From assembly GCA_021292105.1 (NCBI GenBank), contig CM037864.1:13618860-13682859 (forward strand): a DNA stretch of 64,000 nucleotides. Direction: 5' to 3'. This document shows positions 61,401 through 64,000 of the stretch, piece by piece (position 1 is the first letter of the stretch; the number at the start of each line of letters is the position of its first letter). Below the pieces are notes generated by a model, which was given only the letters and a program-made list of their open reading frames with translations, was not told where the DNA came from and made no database searches. The position numbers and the translations under genes are program-made. Source of the stretch: Anadara kagoshimensis (taxonomy: Eukaryota > Mollusca > Bivalvia > Arcoida > Arcidae).

Positions 61401-64000
61401 TATCAAAAAGTTACAATACCAAACACATATATTACACATACATATATAAACATGTACAGTAAAGAAAGCTGTCACGTTTTATACACCAACATATTATACC
61501 TTGCTATTAGCCAAGAGAAGGCCGATTCCCTCCATGCACACCTGTAATAGACCTCCTTGACCCGTCTTTAAATCCTGTACTGGAAATTCACCACCTAGTT
61601 CGGGTCCTAATAAAAAATGCATCGGAAAATCTTCAAAATGAAAACTTGTTACTAATTTACAGAGATTTTGTTACAAGATATGGCTAACATAAACAGGAAG
61701 GATTGTTTGATTGAATGGGGTTTAAGACCTCATCAAGAATTTCTCACTTATATTGAGACATCACCAGCTATGGGTGAAGTGGCAGAAATGTTTACCTTTG
61801 CAGTGTGTTCAAGGTGGAATCTTTATCATGCCACACCTGCTAATTCAGAGACTGATATTTAATTCTTTTTTAAGTAATCGCATTCCTTCTTAAGCTATAT
61901 GGGAAAGTGAATTTTCCTTGCCGTTGGCCTTTACTGGTTCACCCAATGTCAGTATAATGGACTGGGGGAGTGGTACGCTAATCTGTGGCGTACTGACTCT
62001 GTGAGCTAGCACGGTAAAGTTGTCCGAGTGCAGGGTAGTACAAGGCAGACCATACAACACACTCGCACTTCACCTGTATACACAAAATTGTTCATAGATT
62101 AATCCATCGAGATTAATAAAATAGTTCTCGTCGCGAATAGCTGAAAATATGCTGATGCCACGTTAAGCAACATTCAACCCACCAACCAACCTTTTTAAAC
62201 TACCTTCTTCCTTTAAGATTTGGAAAAATAAAGTTTGAAATATAGCAAACTGCATTATAACATGCTTGTAACATCTAGGATCCCCATTATAAAGATGTTA
62301 TATTGTGACCTTTTACAATATTTGGTAGTAATTTTAGATATAGTTTTTTTTTTGTATATTTAAGACATAATTGATTAAATCTGATTATTAATTAGTTAAA
62401 TAGTTTGAATCGTCAATTTTTAAAATGCAGCTGATTTCCATCACTTATGGCCGAGTTTAGTTGAGTAATGGTGTCTCACGTTCCAGTCAAGAATATTTCA
62501 CTTATATCAAGACGTCGCCAGCTAAAGTGAATTTGCCCGTGTGTTACACTGATAGCATTATACAGCAGGTTTCTTTATCATTCCACGCCTACTGTGACAC
62601 TGGACCTCATTTATTTAAAATTCCCATCTGAAAAACTGTGAATTTCATTTCATAATGCCGAGTGCTTAGCGAAACAACAGTCACTACCCACTTTCAAGTC
62701 TTGGTCAGACCCAGCCGGGGATGGAACCCACAACCTCCCACTTGCAGAATGATTTGCAGGAAAAATTATTTTACCTGGTATTTTACCATTGTTCCTGGCA
62801 GCAGCTTTCTCCATAGCCTCCTTTACACAAAAGTACAGTTCTCTACACTGTAAAATTATAGAGAGAGTAATACATGGTTAAATCTGTAGTTTACCTCTTG
62901 TAAACACAACTGATTAATTGAATGGAGTCTTATGTTCCAGTCAAGAATATTTCACTTATATTGAGATGTCACCAGCTTTATAAGTCACCATCATTGCAGT
63001 GTACTTGGGCAATATGCAGGGAGGGTTCTTTAACATGTCATGCCTGCCGTAACACAGGACATTGGTTTTTAATGTCTCTTTCGGAAAATATTGCAATATA
63101 TTACAAAGCTACACAAGCCTTGAAAATAATGTGTAGTTCGCCCAAACATTAGTAGATTTGGCCTGTTTACAGCTATGTAGCATCTCCTGTAATTCTGTTA
63201 CTACATACAGCTATACAGTTGTAGTGTAATCTGTGTCTCCGAGTCCAACATTTATGACGAATGCAGAGGAGATATACATATCATATACACAGTGTGTATG
63301 TACAACCCCTCGTATCAGGTTGAGTCCTTTTTTAGCAGTAGATATCACTACGAGTAGCACAAATAGTTTTATGTAACATTTCAAATTAGATTATTCAAAA
63401 TAATAAAAACAATATTTTATGTGAAAAAATTATATTTTACCACAGAAAAACACTGAACTATGTGATGACATTTGTACTATAGTAATGATGTCATTATGTA
63501 CATTTGATAAAAAATAAATTAGGAGATTCCCCAAGGAAGTCAAAATGACAATATGTAATCCGACTAAAAGTGCATGTGTACTTTACCACCAATGTTGTTG
63601 TATGTGGTGATACAAGATTCTGTATCATACATGTTCAATAAAACTTGTATTTCGTCAAATCAGATAGAAAAACTAGTCTAATTTTAGATCAAAAACAATA
63701 CATGAACAAGAGCAGGATTCTATACAAAATACAAGGCTATAAGTGGTTTTTTTTTATTCCTGCCATATCAATTTTTATTTTTGTGTAGTCTGGTATATTA
63801 TATTGCTCCTGCAATACCACAGTTTACCCGTATATACACATACCCCTATTAAAATGATTAAATTCCAGTTACCTTTTTGGTATAAAACTGATTTAGTTGG
63901 ACCTTTTCTCCATGTTTCCTCCATAAACATAGCACCTTTGTCTTAGGACAGTAGGTCATATTGACCAGTTTCTCATACCACCATCTATCACAAATGGCAC
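37560..64000 (-). CDS. MADD: MADD / Rab3-GEP orthologue, C-terminal six exons (5' part beyond the window)
   Basis: Exons, 5' to 3': 64000-63873 (partial), 62847-62775, 61606-61500, 52081-52009, 47515-47469, 37703-37560. Phases agree at all junctions. The joined peptide matches the family's C terminus as I remember it: [25 protein letters not shown], a Met-Glu-(x)-Ala-Ala-Ala-Arg segment, [24 protein letters not shown]-x3-[11 protein letters not shown], and [18 protein letters not shown] is a DENN-domain guanine-nucleotide exchange factor for Rab3/Rab27 and a TNF-receptor death-domain adaptor, acting in vesicle traffic. The DENN and death-domain parts lie outside the window. Introns reach 9.8 kb and are packed with repeats. 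Confidence 0.88.
37740..38010 (-). mobile_element. Antisense Penelope-like tail beside the last MADD exon
   Basis: ACATACCAATCCATGTCCAA, CTCCAGAAGGGTAAGCACCT, ATATATCCAGGGTAATTTTG: tail consensus. It lies about 40 bp upstream of the terminal MADD exon acceptor, inside the last intron. Confidence 0.6.
38603..39058. mobile_element. MITE family W, long copy
   Basis: TACAGCCAAACTTGCCTATG at the left, GGTCTTAAGGACAGGTTTGA at the right; the 455-bp interior has no recognisable gene. Confidence 0.6.
39208..39652. mobile_element. hAT-like MITE, CAGGGTT-type, 5-bp target duplication
   Basis: Ends CATGGTTCGTAC and GTACCAACCCTG; interior TTTAAGGACTTTTTAGGGTC repeated and inverted. Flanked by AATAC on both sides. 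Homologous to 48302-48710. Confidence 0.7.
40137..40391. mobile_element. MITE family V, internally deleted copy
   Basis: TACACTGTCATTCATGAATA ... GGAAGGCAGTGTA; the interior CATAGGTTTACATTATAATC and GTTTTTCCTGTAT match 33541-33924, with part of the right half missing. Confidence 0.7.
40392..41780. other. MADD last-intron stretch, no gene seen
   Basis: Holds a 112-residue plus-strand frame (41002-41340) made of two related ~100-bp blocks (CAGAGATCCTTGCTCAAGGT and CAGAGAGCCTTACTCAACTT). Its repeat nature and lack of a domain argue against a gene. Confidence 0.5.
41781..41976. mobile_element. MITE family B, full copy
   Basis: Ends TGGGGTTCGCCGCTGTACCA and CCACGTGGTACAGCGACGAA; about 196 bp and nearly palindromic, which is why frames appear on both strands. 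Confidence 0.78.
43672..43756 (-). mobile_element. tRNA-like element (SINE head or decayed tRNA)
   Basis: The minus strand reads GGGCCGCTGTGGCCAAGTGG then TTAAGATATCAGCC, an A-box typical of Leu/Ser tRNAs, and later TTGGTTCAACACATAGACCC. The arms do not pair well, so a working tRNA is unlikely. Confidence 0.5.
43822..44009. mobile_element. MITE with TACAGTAAAACCTTGCTATT ends
   Basis: TACAGTAAAACCTTGCTATT ... GATAAATCATGGTTTTACTGTA; 188 bp. Confidence 0.7.
44380..44616. mobile_element. MITE family X (CAGTCTCACAATCATTTCTT)
   Basis: CAGTCTCACAATCATTTCTT ... AAGAAATAATTGTGA; homologous to 57051-57302. Confidence 0.6.
44820..45195. repeat. Interspersed repeat ending GAGCATTTTGTGCTCAGGTGAG
   Basis: ACCAAGTTTGATGAAGGTTG, then an imperfect TGCACAATGCATGTTGCA and a terminal GAGCATTTTGTGCTCAGGTG. 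I recall this type of end from abundant bivalve repeats. The minus-strand 93-residue frame is not supported as a gene. Confidence 0.5.
45662..45836. mobile_element. MITE family B, diverged copy
   Basis: TGGGGTTTGTCCCTGAACCA at the left, CATGTGGTACAGCAGCGAAA at the right; the interior keeps the GGAATTACACAAGATGA block. It sits between MADD exons 47469-47515 and 37560-37703. Confidence 0.65.
46245..47162. mobile_element. Family S foldback interrupted by a 478-bp foldback
   Basis: Left arm CATTGACCTGTCTTCTTGAC (46260), right arm AAAGCAGACAGGTCAATGAT (47127). The inserted element occupies 46634-47111 and is flanked by TA. Confidence 0.7.
46634..47111. mobile_element. Foldback MITE family M with ~140-bp arms
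   Basis: TACTGTAGGAACCACTGTGA ... TCACAGTGGTTCCTACAGTA; the complementarity continues through CCCTTCATATCC, CTAGTCGTAACAGGAAATCT and GCGCATCCACGAT. Just beyond the MADD exon at 47469-47515. Confidence 0.82.
47163..47412. mobile_element. Foldback MITE family S, second adjacent copy
   Basis: GGCAAACAACCTTGACCTGT ... GGACGGGTCAATGTTGTTTA with inner GCACAGGTGTTTA / AAAACACCTGTAC. It ends about 57 bp downstream (in the minus sense) of MADD exon 47469-47515. Confidence 0.65.
47469..47515 (-). CDS. MADD: MADD small exon
   Basis: A 47-bp exon (phase 1 to 0) between GTAAAATAG and GTGAGT. It encodes [15 protein letters not shown]. This aligns residue by residue, conservatively, with the EVVxHKYKTPM stretch that precedes the final MADD exon in vertebrates. 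It is less conserved than its neighbours, but the position, length and both phases fit. Confidence 0.75.
47670..49810. repeat. Degenerate satellite, period about 90-105 bp, in the MADD intron
   Basis: About twenty diverged units, each with AAGTTTCTCAAAATCTATAC, ACCAACATTTGA and TTATTAGTTGAAAACATTAA landmarks. A 54-bp exact duplication lies near 48120-48190. Interrupted by the hAT-like element at 48302-48710. Confidence 0.75.
48302..48710. mobile_element. hAT-like MITE, CAGGGTT-type, 5-bp target duplication
   Basis: Ends CAGGGTTTGTAC and ACGAACCCTG, flanked by ATAAA on both sides. It is inserted within the degenerate satellite 47670-49810. Confidence 0.75.
50813..51298. mobile_element. TACAGTA-ended MITE containing an internal ~80-bp tandem array
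   Basis: Ends TACAGTAACACCTCTATTCA and AACATAGCAAGGTTTTACTGTA match the 43822-44009 type. The interior holds five units of about 80 bp with GTTATACAGGGGGTTTGGCT; the unit starts near 50861, 50941, 51020, 51099 and 51181. Overlapping frames over the array are artefacts. Confidence 0.75.
51615..51780. repeat. Three-unit GC-richer minisatellite (about 52 bp)
   Basis: Units around GAGACTTAGCATGGCCTG and GGAGGCTCCTCCGCTTAGCC. In the intron about 230 bp past MADD exon 52009-52081. Confidence 0.65.
52009..52081 (-). CDS. MADD: MADD exon
   Basis: A 73-bp exon (phase 0 to 1) between CTTTTCAG and GTAAGG. It encodes [20 protein letters not shown] followed by LEEF. The FIEL-x3-KKC and FVLEEF blocks match MADD. 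A 9.4-kb intron separates it from the previous exon. Confidence 0.86.
52371..52403. repeat. Poly(A) run
   Basis: 33 A; a shorter run of 27 is at 36520-36546. Neither is attached to an element I can identify. Confidence 0.9.
53422..53664. mobile_element. Small foldback with AGGTTCAAAATT ends
   Basis: AGGTTCAAAATTTCCCAGGT ... AATTTTGAACCCCT, with GGTCCAAGACC / GGTCCTGGACC inside. Confidence 0.5.
53776..54236. mobile_element. Foldback MITE family M, old copy
   Basis: TATCACAGTGTTTGTGGCAG ... TAACAAACACAGTGATA with inner TCTAGTCACAACTGAAAATC. Same layout as 46634-47111 but strongly diverged. Confidence 0.6.
54780..54960 (-). mobile_element. tRNA-derived SINE remnant
   Basis: Minus-strand GTGGTGGCTGAGTGATCTAA (A-box-like) and a weak B-box near 54885. 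Related to the pair at 56215-56525, with which it shares GTGATCTAAAG. Confidence 0.45.
55871..55899. repeat. Poly(G) run of 29
   Basis: 29 consecutive G after GGGAGGGT. A second, 15-nt G run is at 2386-2400. Confidence 0.95.
56215..56525. mobile_element. Head-to-head inverted pair of tRNA-derived SINEs
   Basis: Plus strand 56215-56300: GCGGCAGCGTAGTTTAAAGC ... TAGGTTCGAGTCACACTCAG. Minus strand 56525-56400: GACCAAGTGATCTAAAGC ... TTAAGGTTCAAATCCCATTC. The inner sequences TTTGTCAATTTGCTTG and CAAGCAAATTGACAAA are inverted complements, forming a large potential hairpin. Confidence 0.6.
56968..57375. mobile_element. TACAGTGAGACCTG-ended MITE interrupted by family X
   Basis: Outer ends TACAGTGAGACCTGTC and CCAGGTTTCACTGTA. 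Inner element 57051-57302: CCAGTTTCACAATCATTCCT ... AGAATGATTGTGAAAC. A family B MITE starts 12 bp further on. Confidence 0.7.
57387..57790. mobile_element. MITE family B copy interrupted by a family A copy
   Basis: The B element begins GGAGTTTGCCGGTGTACCAC and ends GGTATCATGAGGTACACTGG. Inside it, 57532-57738 is a complete family A element (CCGGCCATGCCCACTATGTT ... GAACATTGTGGGCGTGGCCG). The nesting shows A inserted after B here. Confidence 0.75.
58196..58542. repeat. (GA)n microsatellites and purine-rich tract
   Basis: Three long AG runs (58196-58261, 58396-58447, about 58499-58542) separated by GTGCTTTTGAGAGAG-type repeats. Confidence 0.95.
58875..60430. repeat. 66-bp satellite array, open reading frames on both strands
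   Basis: About 23 units of 66 bp (some 64) with GTCATCACAGTGATGTGTAA and CATGAATGGAAAGCTCAAAG. Because 66 is a multiple of three, frames stay open across many units on both strands; the 64-bp units break them. The last units after about 60100 are more diverged. In the 9.4-kb MADD intron. Not judged to be coding. Confidence 0.9.
60679..61087. mobile_element. hAT-like MITE, CAGGGATTTTTCTG ends, 5-bp target duplication
   Basis: CAGGGATTTTTCTG and CAGAAAAATCCCTG, flanked by CATAT on both sides. 409 bp, no transposase. Confidence 0.8.
61500..61606 (-). CDS. MADD: MADD exon
   Basis: A 107-bp exon (phase 1 to 0) between TTTATTAG and GTATAA. It encodes [20 protein letters not shown] followed by [15 protein letters not shown], among the most conserved MADD C-terminal segments. 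Confidence 0.9.
61700..61862. repeat. Interspersed repeat, same family
   Basis: GATTGAATGGGGTTTAAGAC, TTCTCACTTATATTGAGACA, TCACCAGCTATGGGTGAAGT; the 64-residue frame across it is not a gene. Confidence 0.6.
61925..62192 (+). mobile_element. SINE, Meta-type, 5'-truncated copy 2
   Basis: TACTGGTTCACCCAATGTCA then AGTATAATGGACTGG (central domain), GTGGCGTACTGACT, and a tail CCACGTTAAGCAACATTCAA with CCAACC repeats. The tRNA head is missing. In the MADD intron between exons 62775-62847 and 61500-61606. Confidence 0.6.
62440..62770. repeat. Interspersed repeat (CAGTCAAGAATATTTCAC family) with tRNA-like end
   Basis: GTTCCAGTCAAGAATATTTC and ATCAAGACGTCGCCAGC near 62480-62525; at 62700-62745 the minus strand has TGTGGGTTCCATCCCCGGCT, B-box-like. 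Confidence 0.5.
62775..62847 (-). CDS. MADD: MADD exon
   Basis: A 73-bp exon (phase 0 to 1) between TTTTACAG and GTAAAA. It encodes [20 protein letters not shown] followed by GKIP. It continues directly from the FYTKK end of the preceding exon, as in vertebrate MADD. Confidence 0.87.
62905..63090. repeat. Interspersed repeat, CAGTCAAGAATATTTCAC family
   Basis: TGATTAATTGAATGGAGTCT, CAGTCAAGAATATTTCACTT, GAGATGTCACCAGC and GGTTCTTTAACATGTCATGC; shared with 61700-61862, 62440-62600, 30041-30200 and 12449-12570. Confidence 0.6.
63873..64000 (-). CDS. MADD: MADD exon (3' part; continues past window end)
   Basis: The open frame from the window edge encodes [19 protein letters not shown], then [20 protein letters not shown] and a Lys, ending AAG|GTAACT in phase 0. 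The Tyr-Cys-Pro-Lys-Thr-Lys and Cys-Leu-Trp-Arg blocks are highly conserved in MADD. Confidence 0.88.

Overview
The window is AT-rich eukaryotic DNA that looks like a bivalve mollusc genome. Coding sequence sits in short exons with GT-AG introns of 0.5-15 kb. Most of the rest is transposon debris typical of molluscs: short palindromic MITEs, tRNA-derived SINEs, a Penelope-like retroelement, a Tc1/mariner-type transposon, minisatellites and microsatellites. The species assignment is inference from this repeat content and gene architecture.

Two protein genes can be assembled, both on the minus strand. Gene 1 (24418 down to 6895) has 11 coding exons that join without any phase conflict into a 652-residue secreted protein. 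It has a signal peptide, two three-finger (Ly6/uPAR/CD59-like) domains each built from three exons with the same phase pattern (1-0, 0-0, 0-1), a Thr-rich linker on two tiny exons, and one large terminal exon carrying an IgGFc-binding-protein-type domain. Two decayed copies of the end of that terminal exon lie just downstream (positions 476-598 and about 1490-1866), each with the same flanking retroelement tail and poly(A) signal, so the 3' end of the gene has been triplicated.

Gene 2 (64000, running off the window, down to 37560) is the 3' end of a MADD / Rab3-GEP (DENN-domain Rab3 exchange factor) orthologue: six exons in consistent phase, with large introns filled with mobile elements and satellites, ending in a Gln-rich tail unlike the vertebrate C terminus.

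Region by region. 1-8.1 kb: 3' end of gene 1, its decayed exon copies and retroelement tails. 8.1-24.4 kb: introns of gene 1, holding Penelope-like fragments, a LINE fragment, MITEs and a 455-bp tandem duplication. 24.4-37.5 kb: intergenic, with a nearly intact 3.2-kb DNA transposon (30-bp perfect terminal inverted repeats; DDE spacing that counts to DD82E after one homopolymer indel is allowed for) inserted into a retroelement, and a 62-bp minisatellite. 37.5-64 kb: introns of gene 2, with nested MITEs, CAGGG-ended elements with 5-bp target duplications, a degenerate satellite of roughly 100 bp period, and a 66-bp satellite open on both strands. No CRISPR, operon or rRNA is seen, and no convincing functional tRNA gene.
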